Positions 17,499 to 27,431 of a stretch of DNA of 64,000 bases are shown here, piece by piece. The translations under genes were made by a program, and so were the position numbers. The stretch is from contig NZ_JAFBDK010000001.1 of NCBI RefSeq assembly GCF_016908195.1, positions 186,001 to 250,000 on the forward strand. The letters are read 5' to 3'. Origin of the DNA: Jeotgalibacillus terrae (GTDB lineage: Bacteria; Bacillota; Bacilli; Bacillales; Jeotgalibacillaceae). Below the pieces are notes generated by a model. That model was not told where the DNA came from. It ran no database searches and saw nothing but the letters and a program-made list of their open reading frames with translations. Within the stretch, counting starts at the first letter, position 1; every line of letters starts with the position of its first letter.

Positions 17499-20063
17499 TT
17501 ATAGTCCACATTTCAACTGTGCATTACAGTTTGTACATGTGTTACAGCCGCCAATTTCTTTGACTGTACCTTTGCGGCAGACAGGACAAGTGTTGCCAAT
17601 CTCAGAACCGATTGTCACATTTGTTGAACGCAGATCCTGAATAGTATCGATCAATACGACGTTCTGTTTCTGTCTTGGTTTTTCTTCTTTATTTTCTTCA
17701 GCCTTCAGCGTCAGCACCTGGCTGTCACGGCTTCCATCAACGTAAACCGTACCACCTTTAGCCCCGCCACGGTAAAGTCTTTCATACACACTTTCAACCT
17801 GTTCGACTGAGTAACCTTTTGGTGCATTAACCGTTTTTGAGATTGAACTGTCAATCCATTTCTGAATCACACACTGTGTATCAGCATGTGCTTCAGGTGG
17901 CAGTTCCATTGCAGTCACAAAGAATGCCGGCAGTTCATCTTCTTCTGTTTTATTATTCAGCTCAAGATACTCTTTTACAATATCAGCTTTTACTTCAATA
18001 AATTTGCCAAGGCGTCCGCTTCTGTAATAAGTGTAAGAGAAGTATGGCTCAAGACCTGTTGCGACTCCTACCATCGTTCCTGTACTTCCGGTTGGTGCAA
18101 CCGTCAGAAGGTGCGAATTACGAATACCGTTTTCAAGAATTCCTTCACGTACCTTCTCAGGCATTTTCTTCATATACCCTGAATTAATGAACGCCTGTCT
18201 CAGTCTCATTGTTTCCTCTTTGGTTTCTCCTTCAAGGAACGGGAATGAGCCGCGTTCTTTTGACAGCTCGACTGAAGTTTCATATGCCGTCACTGCAATT
18301 GTTTCAAATATTTTATCTACTAATTGATTTCCCTCTTCTGAACCGTATTCCTTTTCACAGTAAATCAAGAGATCTGCAAGACCCATTACACCGAGACCTA
18401 CACGACGCTCCCCAAGCGCCTGTTTCTTATTTTCTTCAAGAAAATAAGGTGTAGCATCAATGACGTTGTCCTGCATTCTTACACCAACTGAGACTGTTTC
18501 TTTCAGCTTTTCATAGTTAACTGTTTTATTTTTCTTGTCTGCAAACTCAGCAAGGTTTACAGCTGCTAAGTTACAGACAGAAAATGGTGCGAGTGGTTGT
18601 TCTCCACATGGGTTGGTTGCTACTACCTGCTGACCGTATGCTTTTGCATTGGTCATCTCGTTTGCATTATCAATAAAGAAAATGCCCGGCTCAGCAGAAT
18701 AAGTTGCACAGATATTAACCAGGTTCCAGAGTTCTTTTGCTTTGATTGTACGGTACGTTCTGATTTTGTGGCCCTGCTCTTCCCACTTACGGACATCTCC
18801 TACTTCATGCCACTGTTCATTATAATAAGCCATTTCTTCTTTTGAATAGGCTTCCACATAAGGGAATCTCAGTGCATATTCCTGATCTTCCTCAACTGCT
18901 TTCATAAAGTCGTCTGTCAGACATACTGAAATGTTAGCGCCAGTCAGGAAATCAGGATTGTGAACTGAATAATTTCCTCCCTCAGCCAGCTTTTCTTTCG
19001 CATCATTAATGATATCTTCATTGAATCCGCCAAAACCTTCGATCTGTTCGTAATTTACAATACTTTGATACATAGCAGCTTCCTGTTCAGTCAGTGGAGT
19101 GAATTTTAGTTTCTCCTGCGCTATTTTTCTGATGAAGTCATCGTTTGTTGTTTCGAGCAGAAATCTCAGGATTCTCGGATTTTGCATTTTGGAGATAATA
19201 AATTCGACAATGTCAGGGTGCCAATCCGAAAGCATAATCATTTGTGCCCCACGTCTTGACCCACCCTGTTCTACAAGATGCGTCAGCTTAGCAATATCAT
19301 CAAGCCATGATACAGAACCTGAAGACTTTCCGTTTACTCCCCTTGCAAGTGTGTTTCTTGGTCTGAGTGTTGAACCGTTCGTCCCGACACCGCCGCCGCG
19401 GCTCATAATTTCCATCACCTGCTTACGATGATCAGAGATTCCTTCTCTTGAATCCTGAATAAACGGCATAACGTAGCAATTAAAGAATGTTACATCAGTG
19501 TTCGCTCCTGCCCCGTACAACACACGGCCAGCCGGAACAAAACGCATACTTGAGAGTTCTTTATAAAACTTTTCTGTCCATTCTTTTTGAAGCTCTTCTG
19601 TCTTTTCAACAGATGCAAGTCCCGTCGCATTTCTCAGCGCAATTTGCTCATAAAAAATTTCAAGCGGCTTTTCGATCACATCAAGCGATCTGACAACAAT
19701 TCCTGATTCCACTTCTTTCGGTGTATCAAGTGAATTTTTAAACTCTTCTTCCACCTGAACAGAGGCATTTCCGTTTTCCCAGTCAATGTCTTTTACAAAA
19801 CCGAGTCCGCGTGCCGGGAACTTAGGATCTTCCCTAATTGTTAACACGACAAAGTCTCCTGCAGTTAACGTCTTTTTCTCAGTGTCTTTATATGCATACC
19901 GGTCAAGCATAACCAGCCTTGAAACGCCTTTGTGCGTCAGTGACATCTCCTCTGTAATCGGGTGCACAGCATCAAATAAACTGATATCCTCATTAAGTTT
20001 CTGTTTATTCAATACTGGTGCTGAAGCTGATAGCTGTGCCACTTTCATTTCCCCTTTCGACAT
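17499..20063 (-). CDS. nrdJ: Adenosylcobalamin-dependent ribonucleoside-diphosphate reductase (class II)
   Basis: An 854-residue class II ribonucleotide reductase that makes deoxynucleotides using coenzyme B12 and needs neither oxygen nor a small subunit. Visible are SMRFVPAGRVLYGAG, FNCYVMPF, SRGGGVGTNGSTLRPR, NPCGEQPLAPFSVCNLAAVN with catalytic Cys/Glu, and TGSTGTMVGVATGLEPYFS. The C-terminal zinc-like Cys cluster CPVCRKGTVKEIGGCNTCTN and a final CGL complete it. B. subtilis has yqhM/mntR/yqhO in this interval, so nrdJ is a lineage-specific replacement here. Two NrdR boxes lie upstream. Confidence 0.95.
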   Translation of the reverse strand: MSKGEMKVAQLSASAPVLNKQKLNEDISLFDAVHPITEEMSLTHKGVSRLVMLDRYAYKDTEKKTLTAGDFVVLTIREDPKFPARGLGFVKDIDWENGNASVQVEEEFKNSLDTPKEVESGIVVRSLDVIEKPLEIFYEQIALRNATGLASVEKTEELQKEWTEKFYKELSSMRFVPAGRVLYGAGANTDVTFFNCYVMPFIQDSREGISDHRKQVMEIMSRGGGVGTNGSTLRPRNTLARGVNGKSSGSVSWLDDIAKLTHLVEQGGSRRGAQMIMLSDWHPDIVEFIISKMQNPRILRFLLETTNDDFIRKIAQEKLKFTPLTEQEAAMYQSIVNYEQIEGFGGFNEDIINDAKEKLAEGGNYSVHNPDFLTGANISVCLTDDFMKAVEEDQEYALRFPYVEAYSKEEMAYYNEQWHEVGDVRKWEEQGHKIRTYRTIKAKELWNLVNICATYSAEPGIFFIDNANEMTNAKAYGQQVVATNPCGEQPLAPFSVCNLAAVNLAEFADKKNKTVNYEKLKETVSVGVRMQDNVIDATPYFLEENKKQALGERRVGLGVMGLADLLIYCEKEYGSEEGNQLVDKIFETIAVTAYETSVELSKERGSFPFLEGETKEETMRLRQAFINSGYMKKMPEKVREGILENGIRNSHLLTVAPTGSTGTMVGVATGLEPYFSYTYYRSGRLGKFIEVKADIVKEYLELNNKTEEDELPAFFVTAMELPPEAHADTQCVIQKWIDSSISKTVNAPKGYSVEQVESVYERLYRGGAKGGTVYVDGSRDSQVLTLKAEENKEEKPRQKQNVVLIDTIQDLRSTNVTIGSEIGNTCPVCRKGTVKEIGGCNTCTNCNAQLKCGL

Positions 20064-20139
20064 ACATCTTTATTAACCAGCATGTTAAGTACTTAACTAC
20101 TGTATGTATTACCAATAATATAAACCCTCAAACTAAAAA

Positions 20140-20155
20140 ACACAACATATTGTGT
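20140..20155. promoter_or_regulatory. NrdR box 1 upstream of nrdJ
   Basis: The palindromic 16-mer ACACAACATATTGTGT fits the NrdR consensus (acaCwAtATcTwGtgt) at every constrained position on the minus strand except one central base. It lies 77 bp upstream of the nrdJ start. Confidence 0.8.
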
Positions 20156-20172
20156 TTGCATTTTTAATACTC

Positions 20173-20188
20173 ATACAATATATAGTTT
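20173..20188. promoter_or_regulatory. NrdR box 2 upstream of nrdJ
   Basis: The second 16-mer, ATACAATATATAGTTT, keeps the CTATATATTG core on the minus strand. It starts 33 bp from box 1, about three helical turns, the same-face arrangement usual for tandem NrdR boxes. Confidence 0.75.
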
Positions 20189-20369
20189 TTTGTGTCAATT
20201 AGAAAAGTTTTGTCAAATGTAGAAAACAGCGAAAAACAGAAGAATTCTGAGAAAAAAAGAGAAAATGATCTATTAATTTGAGGAATTGAAATGATTTCAC
20301 CCTTGTTCTTTTTTCACAATACGTGTCCATTAACTTGTCAAAATCATTCCTTCAATCTGATTATTTCCT

Positions 20370-20398
20370 TTGAACTTATTGAAGGCGACTACTATAAT
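20370..20398 (+). promoter_or_regulatory. Promoter of yqhL
   Basis: A -35 TTGAAC (20370-20375) and a perfect -10 TATAAT (20393-20398) are separated by 17 bp. The TTG start of yqhL is 35 bp beyond. The rest of the 369-bp nrdJ-yqhL gap (20189-20369) is A+T-rich with no other recognised feature. Confidence 0.75.
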
Positions 20399-20432
20399 AA
20401 AGAATAGTGTGAGATAGAAAGGGGTTAACAAC

Positions 20433-20813
20433 TTGGAGTCGTTATACGTATTAATTATTGTCCTTGCCGGAATTATTCTTTATTCAGTTTTCACTTATTT
20501 CCGACAGAAAAAAATTCTGAAGACTTTAACTGAAGAAGAATTCAAAAGCGGATACCGAAAAGCACAGCTGATTGATGTGCGTGAACAGAAAGAGTATGAT
20601 GGCGGGCATATCCTCGGAGCAAGAAACATTCCACTTTCCCAGCTCAAAATGAGACTTGGGGAAATCCGTGCAGATAAACCAGTTTATATCTATTGCCAAA
20701 ATGGCATGAGAAGCGGCCGGGCAGCACAGCTGCTGCATAAAAAAGGCGTGAAGGACCTGTATCAGCTGCAGGGCGGATTTAAAAAATGGACTGGCAAGAT
20801 TAAAAGAAAATAA
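20433..20813 (+). CDS. yqhL: Rhodanese-like domain protein YqhL
   Basis: A 126-residue membrane-anchored sulfurtransferase-type protein. One N-terminal hydrophobic helix (about 5-22) is followed by a rhodanese domain with LIDVREQKEYDGGHILGARNIPL and the active-site loop YCQNGMRSGRA, with Cys near residue 90. It starts with TTG 12 nt after AAGGGG. Natural substrate unknown. Convergent with gcvPB across a shared terminator. Confidence 0.9.
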   Translation: MESLYVLIIVLAGIILYSVFTYFRQKKILKTLTEEEFKSGYRKAQLIDVREQKEYDGGHILGARNIPLSQLKMRLGEIRADKPVYIYCQNGMRSGRAAQLLHKKGVKDLYQLQGGFKKWTGKIKRK

Positions 20814-20823
20814 TGAATCAGAT

Positions 20824-20856
20824 AAAAAACCTCCTGAATGTTTCAGGAGGTTTTCA
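20824..20856. terminator. Bidirectional terminator between yqhL and gcvPB
   Basis: The stem AAACCTCCTGAA/TTCAGGAGGTTT has A and T tracts on both flanks and serves the two convergent genes. Confidence 0.9.
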
Positions 20857-20861
20857 CTATT

Positions 20862-22337
20862 TTATACTTCCACAGCTTCTTTCTTTTGATATCTCAGAAC
20901 AGGCTTTCTGGCTGCCTGGGTTTCATCAAGTCTGCTGATGACCGTTGTATGCGGAGCTTCCTGAACGATTTCAGGCTTTTCTTCAGCTTCTTTAGCAATC
21001 TGGATCATTGCTTCAATGAACGAATCCAGCGTTTCTTTAGACTCTGTTTCCGTCGGTTCAATCATCATACATTCCTCAACATTAATCGGGAAGTAGATGG
21101 TTGGCGGGTGGAAGCCGAAATCAAGCAGGCGTTTTGCGATATCCAGTGTGCGGACGCCGAGCTTCTTCTGCCGCTTGCCGCTGATAACAAACTCGTGCTT
21201 ACAGTGTCTGTCATATGGTAGATCAAAATACTCAGCAAGTCTTCTCATCATATAATTCGCATTAATCACGGCATTTTCACTGACTGCTTTCAGTCCGTCC
21301 GGCCCCATGGTTCTGATATACGTATAAGCACGTACATTAATGCCGAAGTTACCGTAATAAGGCTTTACTCTTCCGATAGATTCCGGACGGTTATAATCAA
21401 ATGTAAACCCTTCTTCAGTCTTTACTAAAACCGGTTTTGGCAAATAAGGAATCAGGTCTTTTTTAACACCGACCGGCCCGGATCCCGGACCACCACCGCC
21501 GTGTGGACCTGTAAACGTTTTATGCAGGTTCAGGTGCACAACGTCAAATCCCATATCGCCAGGTCGTGCCTTTGCAAGTACTGCATTCAGGTTTGCACCA
21601 TCATAGTAAAGTTTGCCGCCTGCATCATGAATAATGGCAGCCATTTCAAGAATATCTTCTTCAAACAGTCCTAGCGTATTCGGGTTTGTCAGCATAAGCG
21701 CAGCTGTCTGATGATCTACTACTCTTTTCAGATCTTCGAGGTCAACAAGTCCGTTCTCATTCGACTTTACAGTAACTGTTTCAAAACCAGCAACCGTTGC
21801 TGAAGCAGGATTTGTACCGTGAGCTGAATCAGGTACGATGACTTTTGTGCGGTTAAAATCACCATTTGCTTCATGAAAAGCTCTGATCATCATTAATCCT
21901 GTCCACTCACCGTGTGCGCCTGCAGCCGGCTGAAGTGTGACTTCATCCATTCCGGTAATTTCCACAAGGTGCTCCTGGAGATCATACATCATTTCCATTG
22001 CTCCCTGAACTGTGCTCTCATCCTGAAGCGGATGAATATGAGCAAACCCTGCATAACGGGCAACCGCTTCATTTACTTTAGGATTATACTTCATCGTACA
22101 GCTGCCAAGCGGATAAAACCCTGAGTCCACTCCATGGTTTCTCTTTGAAAGCGCAGTATAATGACGCATAATATCCAGTTCTGAGACTTCCGGCAGTTCC
22201 GGAGCCTCCTGACGTACAAACCCTGACGGAAGCAGTTCTTTAGTCTCGATTTCCGGTACATCAAGTTCCGGCAGGCTGTATCCGATCCTTCCTTCACGTG
22301 ACAATTCAAAGATTAACGGCTGGTTTTCATTACGCAT
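20862..22337 (-). CDS. gcvPB: Glycine dehydrogenase (decarboxylating) subunit 2
   Basis: A 491-residue PLP-binding half of the glycine cleavage P protein. The pyridoxal Lys lies in [20 protein letters not shown] (near 269); other marks are [15 protein letters not shown], the Gly-rich loop and [18 protein letters not shown] at the C-terminus. It decarboxylates glycine and passes aminomethyl to the H protein. It overlaps gcvPA by 8 nt. Under control of the upstream glycine riboswitch. Confidence 0.97.
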   Translation of the reverse strand: MRNENQPLIFELSREGRIGYSLPELDVPEIETKELLPSGFVRQEAPELPEVSELDIMRHYTALSKRNHGVDSGFYPLGSCTMKYNPKVNEAVARYAGFAHIHPLQDESTVQGAMEMMYDLQEHLVEITGMDEVTLQPAAGAHGEWTGLMMIRAFHEANGDFNRTKVIVPDSAHGTNPASATVAGFETVTVKSNENGLVDLEDLKRVVDHQTAALMLTNPNTLGLFEEDILEMAAIIHDAGGKLYYDGANLNAVLAKARPGDMGFDVVHLNLHKTFTGPHGGGGPGSGPVGVKKDLIPYLPKPVLVKTEEGFTFDYNRPESIGRVKPYYGNFGINVRAYTYIRTMGPDGLKAVSENAVINANYMMRRLAEYFDLPYDRHCKHEFVISGKRQKKLGVRTLDIAKRLLDFGFHPPTIYFPINVEECMMIEPTETESKETLDSFIEAMIQIAKEAEEKPEIVQEAPHTTVISRLDETQAARKPVLRYQKKEAVEV

Positions 22338-23673
22338 ATTGTTTCAGCTCCTCTGCAAGTAGGTCAATTTCTTCTTTCGTACGCTGTTCAGTTACTGCGA
22401 TCAGCATTTGATTAGCGCGACCTTCAAAATCTCTACCAAGATCGAATCCACCGATAATCTTCTTTTTCATCAGCTCTTTATTAACCTCAGATACTGGTGT
22501 ATTAAGCTCTACAACAAATTCATTAAATGTATAGCCGCCGTTTATCACTTTTACGCCTGCAGCCTGAAGCTGCTTTTTCGCATAAGCTGCTTTCTGGAGG
22601 TTCTGGTGGGCAATATCCTGAATGCCCTGCTTACCAAGTGCTGTCATGGTAACCGATGACGCCAGTGCATTAAGTGCCTGATTAGAGCAGATATTTGAAG
22701 TCGCTTTATCACGTCTGATATGCTGTTCACGCGCTTGCAGTGTCAGTACATACCCGCGTTGGCCTTCTTCATCATTTGTTTCACCTACTAGACGGCCCGG
22801 CACTTTGCGCATCAGTTTCTTTGTCACAGCAAAATATCCGCAGTGCGGACCGCCAAATGCCTGAGGAAGTCCAAACGGCTGCGCGTCCCCCACAACGATA
22901 TCAGCACCAAAAGCTCCTGGAGGTGTCAGTGCACCGAGTGACAACGGGTTTGAAGATACGACAAACATTGCCTTTTGTGCATGTGTGAGTTTTTCAATCT
23001 CATCGAGTCTTTCAATTTGACCGAAGAAGTTAGGATACTGCACCATCACCGCTGCAATCTCATCTGACATTAATGATGCTAATTCCTCAAGATCAGTTCT
23101 GCCGTCTTTTTCCGGAATCGTCACGACTTCAATATGCTGACCAGCTGCATAAGTTTCTAATACTGCTTTAGATTCAGGATGAACAGCGCCGGATACTAAT
23201 ACTTTTTTGCGTTTCGTCTGACCTGCTGAGAGCATTGCGGCTTCTGCAAATGAAGTCCCACCGTCGTACATAGATGAGTTCGCTACATCCATTCCAGTCA
23301 GCTCAGCAATCATCGTCTGAAATTCAAAAATGGCCTGAAGTTCACCCTGGGAAATTTCCGGCTGATACGGCGTATATGCTGTATAAAACTCAGACCTTGA
23401 AATAACATGATCCATGATGACAGGCGAATAATGATCATATACCCCTGCGCCAAGAAACGAGGTGTTTTTCTGTGTATCAGCATTCTTGTCAGCAAGCTGA
23501 GCAAGTTCCTTCATTAGAGCTGACTCCGTTTTTGCAGGCTTAATATTCAACTCGCCTTTAAAACGGACTTTTTCAGGAATATCTTCAAACAGTTCCTCAA
23601 CTGAAGAAACTCCGATTGTGTTTAACATTTCTTTTTGATCCTGTTCTGTCATGGGTAAGTAACGATGCATCAT
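22330..23673 (-). CDS. gcvPA: Glycine dehydrogenase (decarboxylating) subunit 1
   Basis: The 447-residue first half of the split P protein, as in other Firmicutes. The start [16 protein letters not shown] is typical. The [17 protein letters not shown] block and [26 protein letters not shown] end are conserved. Two adjacent ATGs follow GAAGGGAG. It lies 20 bp after gcvT. Confidence 0.97.
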   Translation of the reverse strand: MMHRYLPMTEQDQKEMLNTIGVSSVEELFEDIPEKVRFKGELNIKPAKTESALMKELAQLADKNADTQKNTSFLGAGVYDHYSPVIMDHVISRSEFYTAYTPYQPEISQGELQAIFEFQTMIAELTGMDVANSSMYDGGTSFAEAAMLSAGQTKRKKVLVSGAVHPESKAVLETYAAGQHIEVVTIPEKDGRTDLEELASLMSDEIAAVMVQYPNFFGQIERLDEIEKLTHAQKAMFVVSSNPLSLGALTPPGAFGADIVVGDAQPFGLPQAFGGPHCGYFAVTKKLMRKVPGRLVGETNDEEGQRGYVLTLQAREQHIRRDKATSNICSNQALNALASSVTMTALGKQGIQDIAHQNLQKAAYAKKQLQAAGVKVINGGYTFNEFVVELNTPVSEVNKELMKKKIIGGFDLGRDFEGRANQMLIAVTEQRTKEEIDLLAEELKQYA

Positions 23674-23693
23674 TTTTGCTGCTCCCTTCTTAT

Positions 23694-24791
23694 TTACCTT
23701 TTATAAAATGGAGATTTCACGACTTCAGCTTTCAACTTCTTTTTCCGTACTTCAACATATACTTCCTGACCAACTGAAGAATAATCTTTTTCAATCAGGA
23801 TATAACCTACATTCTTTCCAAGCGTCGGTGATTGAGTACCGGTAGTGACAAATCCGATTTCTTTTTCATCAGCAAAAACTTTGTAGCCGTGACGCGGGAT
23901 GCCTTTATCGATCATTTCAATTCCGACCAGTTTACGGGGTGCACCATGATCTTTTTGTTCTTTCAATACTTCCTGACCAATAAATGCGGCTTCTTTATCC
24001 GGCTTCACAGCAAAACCGATACCTGCTTCAATCGGAGTAATATCAGCCGTCAATTCCTGACCGTAAAGTGCCAGTTTCGCTTCAAACCTTAATGTATCAC
24101 GTGCTCCAAGCCCACAAGGAAGCAGTCCTTCCTCTTTACCAGCTTCAAGTAATTTAGCCCATAATTTTTCGGCATCTTCAGGGCTGCAATACAGCTCAAA
24201 CCCATCTTCTCCTGTGTATCCTGTTCTTGATACCAGTACGGATGAACCGCTAATGTTGACATCATCTTTAAACTTGAAAAAAGTAATCAGGCTTAAATCT
24301 TCTTCTGTACATGTTTGAAGAATTTTTTCAGCGCGCGGTCCCTGTATTGCAAGCTGCGCTACCTGGTCAGAAATATTTACAATTTCCACACCATCCATTT
24401 GATGACTTAAAAGCCATTCAGTATCTTTGTCATTATTTGAAGCATTAATCACTAATAAATAATCATTTTCATCTTTTTTGTACACGAGCAGATCATCAAC
24501 TGTACCGCCATTCTCATAACACATAGCTGTATATTGAGCCTGACCTGTTTTAATTTTACTAATATCATTTGTCATCATCTTCTGAAGGTAAGCAAGACTT
24601 GAAGGTCCTTTAACAGTCACTTCACCCATATGGGAAACATCAAATAATCCTGCATGATTTCTGACTGCGTGATGTTCTTCTTTGATACTTGAAAACTGCA
24701 CTGGTAATGCCCAGCCGCCAAAATCAATTACTTTTCCGCCTAAAGCTTTGTAGCTGTCATAAAGCGGTGTTTTTTTCAAAGTGTCATTCAT
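23694..24791 (-). CDS. gcvT: Glycine cleavage system aminomethyltransferase (T protein)
   Basis: A 365-residue THF-dependent aminomethyltransferase that releases ammonia and forms 5,10-methylene-THF, the substrate of FolD. Visible are [28 protein letters not shown], the folate-binding [23 protein letters not shown] and the C-terminal barrel domain. I chose ATG 24791, seven bases after AAGGAGG; the frame is open 27 nt further. First gene of gcvT-gcvPA-gcvPB. Confidence 0.97.
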   Translation of the reverse strand: MNDTLKKTPLYDSYKALGGKVIDFGGWALPVQFSSIKEEHHAVRNHAGLFDVSHMGEVTVKGPSSLAYLQKMMTNDISKIKTGQAQYTAMCYENGGTVDDLLVYKKDENDYLLVINASNNDKDTEWLLSHQMDGVEIVNISDQVAQLAIQGPRAEKILQTCTEEDLSLITFFKFKDDVNISGSSVLVSRTGYTGEDGFELYCSPEDAEKLWAKLLEAGKEEGLLPCGLGARDTLRFEAKLALYGQELTADITPIEAGIGFAVKPDKEAAFIGQEVLKEQKDHGAPRKLVGIEMIDKGIPRHGYKVFADEKEIGFVTTGTQSPTLGKNVGYILIEKDYSSVGQEVYVEVRKKKLKAEVVKSPFYKR

Positions 24792-24824
24792 CAGGCTTTC
24801 CTCCTTATAATCATCCATTTACAC

Positions 24825-24874
24825 ACAAAAAAGGACAGGGAAGCCCCTTTTTAAAAACGGGTCCCTGTCCTTTT
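24825..24874 (-). terminator. Expression-platform terminator of the glycine riboswitch
   Basis: Arms GGACAGGGA (24833-24841) and TCCCTGTCC (24862-24870) pair and are followed on the minus strand by six T. Placed between the second aptamer and gcvT, it is the off-state hairpin that glycine binding is expected to disrupt. Confidence 0.85.
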
Positions 24875-25036
24875 CACCTGAAAGTTTACCTTACGGCTTT
24901 CCCCTTTGGTGGTTTCATCATTGAAACACTCTCCAGAGTTGCGTCCAGCAGAAGTCTTTTTGCCTGAGAGATTCACAAATATGTTTGCTCCTTCGGCGCT
25001 CTTATAAAAGAGTCTCTCCCTCTGCTATCATTCGCT
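24860..25036 (-). promoter_or_regulatory. Tandem glycine riboswitch (gcvT element)
   Basis: Two consecutive glycine aptamers are legible on the minus strand. The first, about 25036-24953, has GGGAGAGACTC, the GCGCCGAAGGAGCAA core and CTCTCAGGCAAAAAGAC. The second, about 24952-24860, has CTCTGGAGAG, CACCAAAGGGGAAAG and CTTTCAGGTGAAAAGGAC. The short linker and the terminator directly behind match known on-switches of gcvT operons. This accounts for most of the 380-bp gap upstream of gcvT. Confidence 0.95.
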
Positions 25037-25171
25037 TATATTTGTTTAATAAATGGACACAATAACAATATGTTTACTATTTTCTAAAAAGCTTGATTCT
25101 AAAATCATCTTTATCGTACCATCATCTTTGTTTTTCAACAATCATTAATTACAGTGAAGGGGAGAATTAAT

Positions 25172-26809
25172 GTGAAATTTTCAGTCGCACCGGGAGAAGA
25201 AAATTGGAAAGAGAAATTTTTACAAACTCTTCACTCCGATTATTCTTCCTGTTTTCACCTGAATCAGCGTGTGCAACAATTACAGTCATGCTTTACCGCT
25301 TCACACAGAGAGCTGCTTTCACTTAAAGCTCTTCCTTCATTTAAACCGTTGGCACACCAGATCAAAGCAGTAGAAAAAGCAGTATTTGATATGAACTGCT
25401 CTGCGATCCTTGCTGATGAAGTTGGACTTGGAAAAACGGCTGAAGCTGCAATGATTATGAAAGAACTTCAGCTCAGACATCTGGCTCGTTCGATTTTAAT
25501 ACTCGTTCCATCATCGCTCGCTGGACAATGGCAGACTGAGTTATTTCAACTTGGAATACCTTCTATTATTCACAGAGGAAAAAAAGAATGGAGAAACCAC
25601 CCTGTTATCATTGCATCTATTGATCTTTTAAAGAGAGAACCATTGAAATCCCAGTTCAACAGCCTTTCATTTGATCTTGTCATTAGTGATGAAGCACACA
25701 GACTCTCAAACCCGAAAACGTTGAACTATCAATTTGTTTCTTCATTGAATAAAACTTATACACTTCTGCTGACTGCTACACCTGTTCAGAACAAACCGGA
25801 AGAACTGTATATACTTTCTACATTGATTAACCCTGCATTATTTAAAGATAAAAGAGAATTTAAGAAGATGCTAAGCGAAAATAGTCAGGAATTTCATGAC
25901 CGTATTCATTCAATCATGATCAGAACGAGAAAAAAGGAAACGGATATTAAATGGACGAAACGAAATATAAGCGTCAGATGGCTTGATCAATCCGGTTACG
26001 AAAAGCAGCTGTATACTTCTGTTGAGAAAGCTTTCAGAGAACTGAAAAGATTAAACACTCACCGCTTTACTCATCTGACTTTATTAAAGCAGGGCTGTAG
26101 TTCAAGCATTGCACTCTTAAAAGCGCTAAGAAGGGAACAGCACCAGGATATCTGTCATATTTTAGGACCGATCCTTGAAGTGAGTCCACAACACCTTGAG
26201 ACTTCAAAAGGGAAAGAAATTTTGAAAATCATCAGAGAACGAAAAGACAAAGTTCTGATTTTCACACAATACCGTGCAACGCAACTGTATTTGCAGTGGT
26301 ATCTGAAGCAACATAATATTTCATCAGTTATGTTCAGGGGAGGCTTTAAAAAAGGAAAGAAAAAATGGATGACTGATCTATTCAGGGATCAAGCGGATGT
26401 GATGATCGCTACAGAAGCAGGTTCAGAAGGCTTGAATCTTCAGTTTTGTCACTGCATTATTCACGCGGATTTACCATGGAACCCAATGAAATTAGAGCAG
26501 AGAATCGGCAGGGTCCACAGATTAGGTCAGAAAAAAGATGTTGAAATCATTTATTTATTAAACCGCTCTACAATTGAAGAAAGAATCTGGCAGCTGCTTG
26601 AGAGTAAAGTTCATTTATTTAAAACAATTATCGGAGAACATGAACAGGTGTTGTCGACTGTAAAAGCTGAAACAGAAAAATATCTGAAAGATGCATTATT
26701 AAACTCAAAATCCGAAGAAGAAATGAAGATAAAATTAAGTTTACTGGAAAATTATCTGGAAAATGAGGGCGTAAATCATGATGAAGGAAGCTTACAAGCT
26801 GGTCATTGA
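25172..26809 (+). CDS. yqhH: SNF2-family DNA/RNA helicase-like ATPase YqhH
   Basis: A 545-residue SWI2/SNF2 ATPase. Motif I is ADEVGLGKTAEA (about 88-99), motif II SDEAHRLSNP, motif III LLTATPVQNKPEELY, motif V ATEAGSEGLNLQ and motif VI EQRIGRVHRLGQKK. No extra targeting domain is evident. The start is GTG 25172, seven bases after AAGGGGAG; an upstream in-frame GTG at 25154 overlaps that site. It overlaps yqhG by 32 nt. The biological role of YqhH is not established. Confidence 0.9.
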   Translation: MKFSVAPGEENWKEKFLQTLHSDYSSCFHLNQRVQQLQSCFTASHRELLSLKALPSFKPLAHQIKAVEKAVFDMNCSAILADEVGLGKTAEAAMIMKELQLRHLARSILILVPSSLAGQWQTELFQLGIPSIIHRGKKEWRNHPVIIASIDLLKREPLKSQFNSLSFDLVISDEAHRLSNPKTLNYQFVSSLNKTYTLLLTATPVQNKPEELYILSTLINPALFKDKREFKKMLSENSQEFHDRIHSIMIRTRKKETDIKWTKRNISVRWLDQSGYEKQLYTSVEKAFRELKRLNTHRFTHLTLLKQGCSSSIALLKALRREQHQDICHILGPILEVSPQHLETSKGKEILKIIRERKDKVLIFTQYRATQLYLQWYLKQHNISSVMFRGGFKKGKKKWMTDLFRDQADVMIATEAGSEGLNLQFCHCIIHADLPWNPMKLEQRIGRVHRLGQKKDVEIIYLLNRSTIEERIWQLLESKVHLFKTIIGEHEQVLSTVKAETEKYLKDALLNSKSEEEMKIKLSLLENYLENEGVNHDEGSLQAGH

Positions 26810-27431
26810 ATATTTGAAATGTAATGGGGCCGTTGTGACTGAATCTGCAAATAAAGCAGTCGTCCAGCTGACTGAACAGCTGGACAGAAAATTTATGAAC
26901 AGGCCCTTTTACTGGCATTACAGGGATGCACTGAATCAGTCCGGAGATCCGATGCACCTGATCGTACAGGAAACACCAGGGCAACTAAAAGCAAATGATT
27001 TACTCTCAATCCATTATGATCATCATATATTCCAAAGTATATTGGTATCAGCACAACAGGAAAATCAATTCTACACTGCATTTGAAAAGTCTGAAACACC
27101 ATGTATGCTCTATCCCTGGATTACTATTCAATTAACGGCCTCATTTACTCCTCCAGGTTTAGCGGATATCAGGATCAACAGCCGGATTTCATTAATAACA
27201 GGAATAAAATATATCACATCAAATCTTTCATCTGACACTCTGTCACTTTCCGAAAAACGGCCAAATGGCAGTATTCTTCAACCTAACAGACTTCCGTTTG
27301 CAACAGCGATATCAATCCTTTATAACGGGATCGAAAATGAAGTTATAAATCAAACAAAAGATGTTCAGGCAGTGCAAGTTTGCTTTAAGCATATTTCTGC
27401 CGGACTGATTTATCTCAGGAGTTTCGAATAA
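26778..27431 (+). CDS. yqhG: YqhG family protein
   Basis: A 217-residue protein of the YqhG family, always found next to yqhH in Bacillus relatives. It has FMNRPFYWHYRDALNQSGDPM, a recognisable family block, and no membrane segment or known catalytic motif. Conserved pairing with the SNF2 protein suggests a shared task (inference). Its 3' end overlaps the 3' end of convergent aroK by 17 nt. It seems slightly short for the family. Confidence 0.85.
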   Translation: MMKEAYKLVIEYLKCNGAVVTESANKAVVQLTEQLDRKFMNRPFYWHYRDALNQSGDPMHLIVQETPGQLKANDLLSIHYDHHIFQSILVSAQQENQFYTAFEKSETPCMLYPWITIQLTASFTPPGLADIRINSRISLITGIKYITSNLSSDTLSLSEKRPNGSILQPNRLPFATAISILYNGIENEVINQTKDVQAVQVCFKHISAGLIYLRSFE

